Shown here: in pieces, positions 8,110 to 14,993 of the stretch
How the letters are laid out: each line of letters opens with the position of its first letter
Position numbering within the stretch: the first letter of the stretch is position 1
Origin: a virus
Length of the DNA stretch: 23,763 bases
IMG/VR virus record: IMGVR_UViG_3300020437_000122
Location: 1 to 23,763 of that record
Direction: 5' to 3' (one strand)
Notes under the pieces: model-generated
Database searches by the model: none
What the model was told of the DNA's origin: nothing
Seen by the model: only the letters and a program-made list of their open reading frames with translations
Translations under genes and position numbers: made by a program

Positions 8110-9642
8110 ATGGAAATTTTTGGGTTTGAAATAACTCGTAAGAAAGATGAATTACGAGTAAAAGATGTGCAAAAGAAGTCTCAGGCTTCTTTTGTAGCAC
8201 CTGTCGAAGATGATGGAACTCCCATTATTCAACAATCGCCAGGTGGTTTCATATCAGGCGGAGCATATGGTTCCTATGTTGATATGGAAGGCGGTATCAA
8301 GAATGAGGTCGCACTTATTCAAAGATACCGTGAAACATCTCTTGTGCCAGAATGTGATATTGCTATCGATGATATAGTAAATGAATGTATAGTTTCAGAT
8401 ACCCAAGATAGAATTGTATCACTCGATTTAAGAGATGTAGAACTCTCAGACAGCATCAAAGAAAAGATGCATAACGAGTTTAAAACAATCCTATCTTTGA
8501 TGAAGTTTCATCAAAACTCACATGAACTATTCAGAAAATGGTATGTCGATGGCAGAATCTACTTTCATAAAGTAGTAGATTCTAAAAGACCACAGGCAGG
8601 CATACAAGACCTTAGAAACATTGACCCGATGAAAATCAAGAAGGTCAGAAATGTTGAAAAGGAAAAAGACACAAAAACAAAAATTGATATAATAAAGAAA
8701 GTTGAAGAATTTTATGTCTTCAGCGATAAAGGTTTTAATAAAGGCAGTGCCAATGAAGGCACTACTGTAAAGATTGCACCAGAAGCGATTAGTTATACAA
8801 CTTCTGGTATGTTAGATTACACAAAGAATGTTGTAATCGGATATTTGCATAAGGCATTGAAGACTGCTAATCAGTTATCAATGATGGAAGATGCACTTGT
8901 TATTTACAGAATATCAAGGGCACCAGAAAGAAGAATCTTCTATATTGATGTTGGTAACTTACCAAAAGCAAAGGCAGAACAATACCTTGCAGATACAATG
9001 AACAAGTATAGAAATAAACTTGTTTATAACGCAGACACAGGCGAAATCAAAGATGATAGACGCCATATGTCGATGTTAGAAGATTTTTGGTTACCACGAA
9101 GAGAGGGTGGTCGAGGAACAGAGATTACAACTCTTCCAGGTGGTCAGAATCTTGCAGAGATAGAAGATATAGAATACTTTAAAAAGAAACTGTATCGTTC
9201 TCTAAATGTGCCTAGTTCTAGATTAGAAGCAGATAATGGTTTTAATATGGGCAGAGCATCTGAAATATCTAGAGACGAACTTAAATTTAATAAGTTTGTT
9301 AAGAGACTTCAAATGAAGTTCTCAAAGGTGTTTACAGATATTTTAAGAACACAATTAGTTCTTAAAAACATCGTCTCTGGTGAAGAGTTCGATGCGTTTA
9401 AGGATTTTATACATTATGATTTTGCGACAGATAATCACTTCAGCGAATTAAAAGAAGGAGAGATTATGAGAGAAAGATTTGACTTACTCTCACAAGCAGA
9501 GTCTTATGTTGGGACATACTTCTCTAAAGAATATGTTTTTAGAAATGTATTACACATGAGTGAAGACGAGATAAATGCCATTATGGCACAAATCGAAAAC
9601 GAGGGTGGTGGAGAAGAAGACGAAATGGGAGATGAATTCTAA
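8110..9642 (+). CDS. 20: gp20-like portal protein
   Basis: 510 residues (T4 gp20: 524). Hallmarks of the T4-like portal are VALIQRYRETSLVPECDIAIDDIVNECIV, KWYVDGRIYFHKVVD, IDPMKIKKVR, YRISRAPERRIFYIDVGNLPKAKAEQYL, DRRHMSMLEDFWLPRREGGRGTEITTLPGGQNL and LNVPSSRLEADNGFNMGRASEISRDELKFNKFV. The dodecameric portal starts head assembly, is the channel for packaging, and binds gp17 and later gp13/gp14. The C-terminus is acidic (GGGEEDEMGDEF). No ribosome binding site is seen ahead of the ATG, which sits directly behind a late promoter box. Its stop overlaps the next gene as TAATG. Confidence 0.97.
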   Translation: MEIFGFEITRKKDELRVKDVQKKSQASFVAPVEDDGTPIIQQSPGGFISGGAYGSYVDMEGGIKNEVALIQRYRETSLVPECDIAIDDIVNECIVSDTQDRIVSLDLRDVELSDSIKEKMHNEFKTILSLMKFHQNSHELFRKWYVDGRIYFHKVVDSKRPQAGIQDLRNIDPMKIKKVRNVEKEKDTKTKIDIIKKVEEFYVFSDKGFNKGSANEGTTVKIAPEAISYTTSGMLDYTKNVVIGYLHKALKTANQLSMMEDALVIYRISRAPERRIFYIDVGNLPKAKAEQYLADTMNKYRNKLVYNADTGEIKDDRRHMSMLEDFWLPRREGGRGTEITTLPGGQNLAEIEDIEYFKKKLYRSLNVPSSRLEADNGFNMGRASEISRDELKFNKFVKRLQMKFSKVFTDILRTQLVLKNIVSGEEFDAFKDFIHYDFATDNHFSELKEGEIMRERFDLLSQAESYVGTYFSKEYVFRNVLHMSEDEINAIMAQIENEGGGEEDEMGDEF

Positions 9643-9827
9643 TGTCAGATATAAGCAAAGATATAGTAAACCAGATAGAGTCTGGTAAATTAACAGATGC
9701 CAAAGACAGTATACAACAAGGCATCAAACAGAAAGCTGCTGAGATAGTAGACATGAAAAGAGTTGAAATGTCAGTAGATTGGGCAAATGAAGAAAACTTG
9801 GAAAGAAATAACGAAGACGCTGAATGA
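9642..9827 (+). CDS. Small acidic protein, possible gp67-like prohead core protein
   Basis: 61 residues, overlapping the gp20 stop (TAATG). Charged and helical: ISKDIVNQIESGKLTDAKDSIQQGIKQKAAEIVDMKRVEMSVDW. Position directly between portal and prohead protease is where T4 and its marine relatives encode the small core protein gp67, which helps build the internal scaffold and is cut during maturation. The A-x-E-I-V-D-M-K-R-V-E pattern resembles what I remember of the short gp67-like proteins of marine phages (a K-rich helix ending in K-x-x-V/E). Assignment rests mainly on synteny and composition. Its last 41 bases overlap the next gene. Confidence 0.6.
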   Translation: MSDISKDIVNQIESGKLTDAKDSIQQGIKQKAAEIVDMKRVEMSVDWANEENLERNNEDAE

Positions 9828-10095
9828 GGCAAAGTTTAAACTTCCTCGTGATCAGAAAGAAGTCAAAAAGACCGCAGAAAAAGTAGGTGGTCGAACTGTC
9901 GATATACGCTTCGCAGAAGATAAGCGAGGCAAAGTTCATGTATATATCGATGGTATGAGTATGGGTGACCCATACATTAACATGAAGAAAGCAGAAAAAG
10001 AGATGAAGAATATAAAGAATGTAATCAAACAAATGGGTGAAGAGAACATCTCAAAGGAAGAAATATTAGGAGTAATAAATGAAATTAATATCTGA
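9787..10095 (+). CDS. Probable prohead core protein (gp68 position)
   Basis: 102 residues, basic and charged. Lies where T4 has gene 68, between gp67 and gp21. Near the N-terminus is TLNE(14)|A(15)KFKL, which fits the (L/I)-x-E|(A/G) cleavage rule of the T4 prohead protease, a hint that it is a core protein processed on maturation. The middle reads VGGRTVDIRFAEDKRGKVHVYIDGMSMGDPY, a compact beta segment, followed by a lysine-rich helix. The start at 9787 overlaps the previous gene by 41 bases, a large overlap for this genome; no better in-frame start with a binding site is seen. It overlaps the gp21 start by 17 bases. T4 gp68 is longer (about 141), so homology is not established. Confidence 0.6.
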   Translation: MKKTWKEITKTLNEAKFKLPRDQKEVKKTAEKVGGRTVDIRFAEDKRGKVHVYIDGMSMGDPYINMKKAEKEMKNIKNVIKQMGEENISKEEILGVINEINI

Positions 10096-10732
10096 ATTTG
10101 TAGACTACGCAGTAGAACCTGTTATTGTTGAACAGAACGAAAAAGGACAAAAAGAATACTTCATCGAAGGACCTTTCATGCAGGCAGAAATTAAAAACAG
10201 AAATGGTCGTGTATATCCAAAAGATATAATGAAGAAAGAAGTAAACAGATATGTTAAAGAATTTGTAGAGAAAGACCGTGCTTTCGGAGAATTAGGACAT
10301 CCAGAGGGTCCAACAATCAATTTAGACAAAGTATCTCACATGATTACCAAACTAGAAGAAGATGGTAATAATTTCATGGGGAGAGCAAAAATTTTATCAA
10401 CACCGAATGGAGAGATCGTAAAGAATCTTATAAATGATGGTGCTAAACTAGGAGTATCTTCTCGTGGTCTAGGTTCACTAGAACAAAAGAATGGTGCTCA
10501 GTATGTTAAAGGCGACTTTCAGTTGGCAACAGCCGCTGATATAGTCGCAGACCCTAGTGCTCCAGAGGCTTTCGTAGAAGGCATCATGGAAGGAGTCGAG
10601 TGGGTGTATGAGAATAATATCCTCAAAGCTGTTGAAGTCGAGAAGATGCGTGATGATTTACGCACTGCAAAACTCAATAAGTTAGAGGAAGTGAAATTAA
10701 ATGTATGGAAAAAGTTTGTTGAGAACTTATAA
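10079..10732 (+). CDS. 21: gp21-like prohead core protease
   Basis: 217 residues (T4 gp21: 212). Serine protease of the T4 prohead family: H74 in FGELGHPEG and serines S127/S128 in LGVSSRGLGSL are the likely catalytic His and Ser, with DPSAPEAFVEG (158-168) downstream as in the family. It sits in the prohead core, is activated after shell closure and cuts scaffold and capsid proteins after (L/I)-x-E. Possible self-cleavage points FVE|G and IME|G lie near 165-172. The start has ribosome binding site AGGAG 7 bases upstream and overlaps the previous gene by 17 bases. Confidence 0.95.
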   Translation: MKLISEFVDYAVEPVIVEQNEKGQKEYFIEGPFMQAEIKNRNGRVYPKDIMKKEVNRYVKEFVEKDRAFGELGHPEGPTINLDKVSHMITKLEEDGNNFMGRAKILSTPNGEIVKNLINDGAKLGVSSRGLGSLEQKNGAQYVKGDFQLATAADIVADPSAPEAFVEGIMEGVEWVYENNILKAVEVEKMRDDLRTAKLNKLEEVKLNVWKKFVENL

Positions 10733-10734
10733 CA

Positions 10735-10742
10735 TATAAATA
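10735..10742 (+). promoter_or_regulatory. Late promoter TATAAATA upstream of gp22
   Basis: Exact late box in the 44-base gap between gp21 and gp22, in the context ATATAAATAAAAG shared with the gp18 promoter. The following leader holds TTAACAGGAGAAAA (10761-10774), identical to the gp18 leader. It probably drives gp22 and gp23 together up to the terminator at 13527. Confidence 0.8.
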
Positions 10743-10776
10743 AAAGAGTTAGCTAAAAACTTAACAGGAGAAAAAA

Positions 10777-12174
10777 ATGGCAGACTTAGAAAAAAACCTA
10801 GAACAAGCTATAGAAGAGGCAATGCAACCTGATTCTAAAGCTGAAAAAGGAGATTCAAAGCCAGTTAAACAAGGATCATCTGATGCCGCTAAAATTGAAA
10901 GTGGTAAGGGTGAAGTCGTCAAACCTGAAGAAAATCCTGTTGACAAAGCAGTTGCATCTGTAAAGAGTGCTGAAAAAGGAACCAAAGAAGTTAGTGGAGA
11001 CGCTCAACAGAAAGGTGAAGCACCAGCAGAACCGCAAGTTAAATTGAAAAAAGTTTCAGAAGAAGAAGATTCAGAAGATGAAAAACCTTCAAAAATGGAA
11101 ATGATCAAAGCTATGGTCAACAATATGAAAGGGATGGACAAAGAAAAACTTATGGCAATGTATAAAGAAATGAGCCATGAGGACGATGAAATGGACGAGT
11201 CCTTGACCAAGGCTGAAATCGCAAGAAATATCGTAGAACTTATGAAAAAGAAGGATGACGATGAAGTAGAAGAAGGATACTTGAAGTCTATGAAAATGGA
11301 TGACAAGAAGCTCAAAGAAGAGGAAGATTCAGAAGACGAAGACGAGAAAGAAGATGAGGACGAAGATCAGAAAGAAATGATGATGAAGAAGTCCAAAAAA
11401 GAAGAAGTCGAAGTTGAATCTGATCTTGTAGAGATGGAAGTAGAAGACGACCTAGAAAAAATCTCAGAGGCTCTTGAACTTTCAGAAGAAAACCAAGAGA
11501 AAGCAAGAACAATCTTTAAAGCAGCTGTATCTTCAAAAGTATCTGAAATCAAAGAACAACTCGAAAGTGATTTCGAAGAAAATTTAAAAACCTCAGTAGA
11601 ACAAGTCAAAGGCGACCTTGCGGAAGCAGTTGATAAGTATCTAACATATTGTGCAGAAGAGTGGACGAAAGAAAACGAACTTGCAATTGAAAGAGGTTTG
11701 AGATCAGAAATGACTGAAAACTTCATAGAAGGACTAAAAACATTGTTCGTAGAACATTATGTTGATGTTCCAGAAGACAAGTATGATGTTATTGATGAAC
11801 TCGCAAATCGTCTTGATGAGATGGAAGAAAAACTTGACAACGAAGTCCATAAGAATATGGAAATAGTTGAAGAGAATGATTCTCTCAAAAGACAAAATGT
11901 AGTGAGAGAGGCATGTCTTGACTTGTCTGAATCACAACAAGAAAAAATGGTTTCACTATCAGAGGGTGTAGACTTCGTAGACCAAGAAGACTTTGCAGAA
12001 AAGGTTTCAGAACTCAAAGAAGCTTATTTCCCAACATCTGACAGTGATACTATCTCAGAAGAAACTGTAGTTGAAGAAGGAACTGGAGACTTTGCATCAG
12101 ACGAAGAGACTGTTCTTTCAGGAGATATTGCAAGATATTCTGAGGCAATAAGTAAACTAAAACCATTAGGTTAA
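10777..12174 (+). CDS. 22: gp22-like prohead scaffold protein, enlarged and highly acidic
   Basis: 465 residues, against about 269 in T4. Directly between gp21 and gp23, the fixed place of the main scaffold. The C-terminal half (about 225-465) is coiled-coil-like and matches the scaffold pattern (ALELSEENQEKARTIFKAAVSSKVSEIKEQLE; DKYLTYCAEEWTKENELAIERGLRSEMTENFIEGLKTLF; ELANRLDEMEEKL). The N-terminal 220 residues are low-complexity E/D/K-rich, including long runs of E and D around 180-205. Candidate gp21 sites (L/I)-x-E|(A/G) are frequent (ISE|A, LAE|A, FIE|G, LKE|A), as expected for a core digested to peptides. Strong binding site AGGAGA precedes the ATG. Confidence 0.93.
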   Translation: MADLEKNLEQAIEEAMQPDSKAEKGDSKPVKQGSSDAAKIESGKGEVVKPEENPVDKAVASVKSAEKGTKEVSGDAQQKGEAPAEPQVKLKKVSEEEDSEDEKPSKMEMIKAMVNNMKGMDKEKLMAMYKEMSHEDDEMDESLTKAEIARNIVELMKKKDDDEVEEGYLKSMKMDDKKLKEEEDSEDEDEKEDEDEDQKEMMMKKSKKEEVEVESDLVEMEVEDDLEKISEALELSEENQEKARTIFKAAVSSKVSEIKEQLESDFEENLKTSVEQVKGDLAEAVDKYLTYCAEEWTKENELAIERGLRSEMTENFIEGLKTLFVEHYVDVPEDKYDVIDELANRLDEMEEKLDNEVHKNMEIVEENDSLKRQNVVREACLDLSESQQEKMVSLSEGVDFVDQEDFAEKVSELKEAYFPTSDSDTISEETVVEEGTGDFASDEETVLSGDIARYSEAISKLKPLG

Positions 12175-12196
12175 TTAATATTTAAAGGAAAAATAA

Positions 12197-13501
12197 ATGT
12201 TTTTATCAGAAAATTACATCGATAAGTGGGAGCCAATTCTAGAACATTCCGATTTGCCAAGCATTGAGGATAACTACAAGAAAGCCGTCACAGCAGTAAT
12301 TCTTGAAAACCAAGAGAAAGCACTTGCTGAAGAGCGAGTAGCTCTTGAAGAAGCTGCACCTTTAAATGCTACTGGCACTGGAATTAGTAATTGGGACCCA
12401 ATCCTAATCTCACTAGTTCGAAGAGCTATGCCAAATCTCGTTGCTTACGACATTTGCGGTGTTCAACCAATGACTGGTCCTACAGGACTTATCTTCGCTA
12501 TGAAAGCAAGATATCAAGACTATCCATCAGGAAATAGACTTGCACAATCAGAAGCTATGGGCGTAAATGAAGTTAGAACTGCACATTCAGCAGCTGCTAA
12601 CACTGATAACGCTGGTGTAGATTCTGACCCAGAAGGCGACCCATTTGCATCTTCAAGTGCTTATGAGAACGCTACTTCAACAGGAATGAGCACAGCTACA
12701 GCTGAAGCTCTTGGTGATGCGGCTAATAACGCATTTGCTGAGATGTCATTCACAATTGAGAAATCAACCGTGACTGCTGTATCCAGAGCATTAAAAGCAG
12801 AATACACTCTAGAACTTGCACAAGACTTAAAAGCAATCCACGGTCTTGACGCTGAATCTGAGTTAGCAAACATTCTTTCAAGTGAAATACTTGCAGAGAT
12901 TAACAGAGAAGTTGTGAGAGAAGTAAACAACCAAGCAAAAACTGGTGCTGCTGGCACTGCTTCTGCTGGTACTTTCAACTTAGATGTTGACGCTAACGGC
13001 AGATGGTCAGTTGAGAAGTTCAAAGGTTTATTGTTCCAAATCGAAAGAGAAAGTAATGTAATCGCAAAAGAAACAAGAAGAGGAAAAGGTAACTTTATCC
13101 TTTGTTCTTCTGATGTTGCTTCTGCATTATCAATGGCAGGCGTATTAGACTACGCACCTGCACTTAACACTTCATTAAATGTTGATGACACAGGCAATAC
13201 ATTTGCTGGTGTTCTTAACGGAAGAGTTAAAGTATATGTTGACCCATATGCTGGTGCAGACTACATGACAGTTGGTTATAGAGGTTCTAACCCTTATGAC
13301 GCTGGTATGTTCTATTGCCCATATGTTCCACTACAAATGGTGAGAGCAGTTGGTGAGAATACTTTCCAACCAAAAATCGGATTCAAAACAAGATACGGAA
13401 TGGTATCTAACCCATTTGTTGGTGCTACACCTGCAAACGGACTTGCATCTGACGGAACAAACCAATACTACAGAAAAATTAAAGTTTCTAACATTCTTTA
13501 A
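12197..13501 (+). CDS. 23: gp23-like major capsid protein
   Basis: 434 residues, shorter than T4 gp23 (521) as is usual for marine relatives. Diagnostic segments include NWDPILISLVRRAMPNLVAYDICGVQPMTGPTGLIFAMKARY, EMSFTIEKSTVTAVSRALKAEYTLELAQDLKAIHGLDAESELANILSSEI, ETRRGKGNFILCSSDVASAL, KVYVDPYAG and QPKIGFKTRYGMVSNPF. A predicted maturation cut is VALEE(52)|A(53)APLN, after which the 52-residue N-terminal delta peptide would be lost. Ribosome binding site AAAGGA precedes the ATG. The gene is followed at once by a strong intrinsic terminator. It probably shares a transcript with gp22 (22-base gap). Confidence 0.98.
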   Translation: MFLSENYIDKWEPILEHSDLPSIEDNYKKAVTAVILENQEKALAEERVALEEAAPLNATGTGISNWDPILISLVRRAMPNLVAYDICGVQPMTGPTGLIFAMKARYQDYPSGNRLAQSEAMGVNEVRTAHSAAANTDNAGVDSDPEGDPFASSSAYENATSTGMSTATAEALGDAANNAFAEMSFTIEKSTVTAVSRALKAEYTLELAQDLKAIHGLDAESELANILSSEILAEINREVVREVNNQAKTGAAGTASAGTFNLDVDANGRWSVEKFKGLLFQIERESNVIAKETRRGKGNFILCSSDVASALSMAGVLDYAPALNTSLNVDDTGNTFAGVLNGRVKVYVDPYAGADYMTVGYRGSNPYDAGMFYCPYVPLQMVRAVGENTFQPKIGFKTRYGMVSNPFVGATPANGLASDGTNQYYRKIKVSNIL

Positions 13502-13526
13502 TCGTAGTAAGAAAGTTTCGACTTTT

Positions 13527-13556
13527 AAAGGGGTCTTTTTTAAGACCCCTTTTTTT
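13527..13556 (+). terminator. Intrinsic terminator after gp23
   Basis: A perfect 11-base stem, AAAGGGGTCTT (13527-13537) with AAGACCCCTTT (13542-13552), four-base T loop, and a run of T to 13556. This is the clearest rho-independent terminator in the window and ends the late head-gene transcript. Confidence 0.93.
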
Positions 13557-13566
13557 ATGCACTAAA

Positions 13567-13589
13567 TATAATTGTATCATAAAGATACA
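13567..13589 (+). promoter_or_regulatory. Possible TATAAT promoter with hairpin, upstream of the 73-residue gene
   Basis: TATAAT at 13567-13572 is followed at once by an inverted repeat TGTATC / GATACA (13573-13578 and 13584-13589, 5-base loop). No good -35 element is seen because that place is taken by the terminator arm. A separate promoter would make sense after the strong terminator. The gene behind it has ribosome binding site GGAGG at 13611. Confidence 0.35.
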
Positions 13590-13620
13590 GACATAACACA
13601 CATACACACAGGAGGAAATT

Positions 13621-13842
13621 ATGTCAAATGTAATAACCAAATCAGGCTTTGAAATACGAGCCGACTTACTCAATCAAGCACAAGGTCTGTTAGAAGGAAA
13701 CATCTACAGAAACAATGAGGCGATTGTAGAACACAATAACAACTTCCCAAACGATAGAAAACCTTATGGTGACCAATTCGTGTCAACAGAAGAAGTTATT
13801 GCAACTGCAAGATTACTCAATGAGTTTGTAAACGAGAAGTAA
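13621..13842 (+). CDS. Small conserved-looking protein of unknown function between gp23 and the gp3-like gene
   Basis: 73 residues with a good ribosome binding site (GGAGG, 5 bases before the ATG). Sequence: MSNVITKSGFEIRADLLNQA at the start, an asparagine-rich middle (EHNNNFPNDRKPYGD) and a helix VSTEEVIATARLLNEFVNEK at the end. No signal peptide or membrane segment. Short proteins with a G-F-E-I-R-x-x-L-L start are, as I recall, found at this place in marine T4-like phages, where the function is also unknown. It is isolated between a terminator upstream and a UUCG hairpin downstream, so it may be a single-gene transcript. Confidence 0.7.
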   Translation: MSNVITKSGFEIRADLLNQAQGLLEGNIYRNNEAIVEHNNNFPNDRKPYGDQFVSTEEVIATARLLNEFVNEK

Positions 13843-13848
13843 GGTATT

Positions 13849-13868
13849 TGGGGAACTTCGGTTCCCCA
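13849..13868 (+). terminator. C(UUCG)G hairpin between the 73-residue gene and the next tail gene
   Basis: TGGGGAAC (13849-13856), loop TTCG, GTTCCCCA (13861-13868): an 8-base perfect stem closed by the very stable C(UUCG)G loop. Such hairpins are known between T4 genes. The following bases (TTTAGAT) are a poor U tract, so it may be a weak terminator or an RNA-stabilising element. Confidence 0.7.
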
Positions 13869-13885
13869 TTTAGATAAATAGTAGT

Positions 13886-14431
13886 ATGGCTATTAAAACA
13901 GATATCAACAGGTCGATACTTAACAGAAATAACTTTAAACTATTAATAGATAAAGTTCCTACTGTAGAGTATTATGTTCGAACAGTAAACATTCCAGGCA
14001 TCACATTCGGAGAAACAGTTCAAGCTGCTGGGGTTGGTCTTGATGCATTTTTTCCAGGTGATAAGGCATCATTCGATACACTAGAAGTATCATTCATTGT
14101 TGACGAAGACTTAGAGAACTTCTCAGAGATATACAATTGGATAGACTCTATAGTTCCTTTGAGTGACCCAAAACTATTTGAAACATATACTGAGACTGCA
14201 AAGACTAGAACAAATGTTCTTGCATCGATTGACAATGACCAAAATCAATATTCTGATATTACATTAGTCTTAAATACAAACAAAAACATACCAAACAGAT
14301 TCATAAGATTTCACGATTGTTTTCCTATATCATTAGGGTCGATTGAACTAGAATCTGGTGCTGATGCTGAACCAGCAACAGTAAGTGTATCATTTAGATT
14401 TACATACTACGAAATTAAAACCACCTCGTAA
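13886..14431 (+). CDS. Tail-tube-fold protein, probably gp3-like tail completion protein
   Basis: 181 residues. Segments NRNNFKLLIDKVPTVEYYVRTVNIPGI, FFPGDKASFDTLEVSFIVDEDLENFSEIYNWIDSIVP and a final RFIRFHDCFPISLGSIELE...VSVSFRFTYYEI have the outline of the tube-protein fold, like gp19 in the same window (which also ends with FPTSIGAIDLS and FDVEFQY). Its place between gp23 and uvsY is where T4-like phages carry gene 3, the tube terminator/completion protein; T4 gp3 is 176 residues. I therefore favour gp3-like, but a gp19 paralogue or a baseplate tube initiator (gp54-like) is possible. No strong ribosome binding site; a degenerate GATAAATA box lies 10 bases before the ATG. The stop is followed at once by the uvsY promoter region. 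Confidence 0.7.
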   Translation: MAIKTDINRSILNRNNFKLLIDKVPTVEYYVRTVNIPGITFGETVQAAGVGLDAFFPGDKASFDTLEVSFIVDEDLENFSEIYNWIDSIVPLSDPKLFETYTETAKTRTNVLASIDNDQNQYSDITLVLNTNKNIPNRFIRFHDCFPISLGSIELESGADAEPATVSVSFRFTYYEIKTTS

Positions 14432-14432
14432 A

Positions 14433-14449
14433 ATCACACCTTTTGTGAT
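14433..14449. repeat. Inverted repeat ATCACA/TGTGAT touching the uvsY -10 box
   Basis: ATCACA (14433-14438), five bases, TGTGAT (14444-14449). The last T is the first base of TATAAT at 14449. It could be a hairpin ending the upstream message (no U tract follows) or an operator-like site that would block the promoter. Confidence 0.5.
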
Positions 14450-14454
14450 ATAAT
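14449..14454 (+). promoter_or_regulatory. TATAAT promoter for uvsY (extended -10, apparently leaderless)
   Basis: TATAAT preceded by TGA gives an extended -10 (TGNTATAAT). No convincing -35 hexamer is seen at 16-18 bases. The box ends 9 bases before the uvsY ATG, so the transcript would begin about two to three bases before or at the start codon; no ribosome binding site is visible. The same 9-base spacing is found at gp55. Confidence 0.55.
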
Positions 14455-14463
14455 ATATACATT

Positions 14464-14907
14464 ATGACTTTAGATGAAATCAAATTACAGTGGGAAAAGG
14501 ATTGCGAAGTAGATGATATCGAACTAGATAAGTCATCACTAGAAGTTCCTAAATTACATGCAAAGTATTCTGATATGCTTTCAAGTAAAATTCTATTACT
14601 CAAAAAATACAATCAAGATTATAACGAACTACTAAAGTATAAATGGTTATGGTATACAGGTAAATTAGATGATGACCAAATACAAAAGTTTGGTTGGAAG
14701 ACAGACCCATTCGATGGTCTAAAGATAATGAAGAATGATTTTAATTATTTCTTCAACGCAGACAACGATTTAAAAACACTCAAAGCAAAAATAGAATATC
14801 TAGAAGTCACCGTTGATTTCTTGAAAAGATGTATGGACAATATTACATGGCGCCATCAAACAATCAAGAACACAATAGAGTGGCGTAAATTTATGGCAGG
14901 TCAATAA
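14464..14907 (+). CDS. uvsY: UvsY-like recombination mediator
   Basis: 147 residues (T4 UvsY: 137). UvsY loads the UvsX recombinase on single-stranded DNA covered by gp32. Recognisable features are the N-terminal LDEIKLQWEKDCEVDDIELDKSSLEVPKLHAKYSDML, the lysine/tyrosine-rich KYNQDYNELLKYKWLWYTGKLD, and the C-terminal helix LEVTVDFLKRCMDNITWRHQTIKNTIEWRKFMAGQ with its conserved WR/I-W-R-K-F end. Position after gp23 and the gp3-like gene is the usual one. It has a TATAAT box immediately upstream instead of a late box, in keeping with earlier expression than the structural genes. The stop overlaps a 28-codon gene as TAATG. Confidence 0.93.
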   Translation: MTLDEIKLQWEKDCEVDDIELDKSSLEVPKLHAKYSDMLSSKILLLKKYNQDYNELLKYKWLWYTGKLDDDQIQKFGWKTDPFDGLKIMKNDFNYFFNADNDLKTLKAKIEYLEVTVDFLKRCMDNITWRHQTIKNTIEWRKFMAGQ

Positions 14908-14993
14908 TGATAGATGCACTAATAAATGTTTTTTTAATAACATCAATAATGTTAGGCATAGCAGTCATATGGTATGAGGACTTTATAAAATGA
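14907..14993 (+). CDS. 28-residue single-span membrane peptide
   Basis: Tiny reading frame whose ATG overlaps the uvsY stop (TAATG) and whose stop overlaps the next ATG (ATGA), exactly filling the space between two genes. The peptide starts MIDALINVFLITSIMLGIAV and ends IWYEDFIK: one hydrophobic stretch of about 19 residues (4-22) with a charged tail. The hydrophobic character and tight overlaps on both sides argue for a real, translationally coupled gene. Function unknown; I do not recognise it. It is one of four small membrane proteins between uvsY and gp55. Confidence 0.65.
   Translation: MIDALINVFLITSIMLGIAVIWYEDFIK

Noticed and set aside
11004-11726. Several open frames on the minus strand opposite gp22
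   Set aside because: They mirror the low-complexity E/K/D codons of gp22 (giving S/F/L-rich proteins), have no ribosome binding sites and no family resemblance.
14229-14240. TTGACAATGACC inside the gp3-like gene, identical to the -35 part of promoter copy 2
   Set aside because: No TACCAT or T tract at the 18-base distance; codes for IDNDQ in a clear gene, so probably chance.
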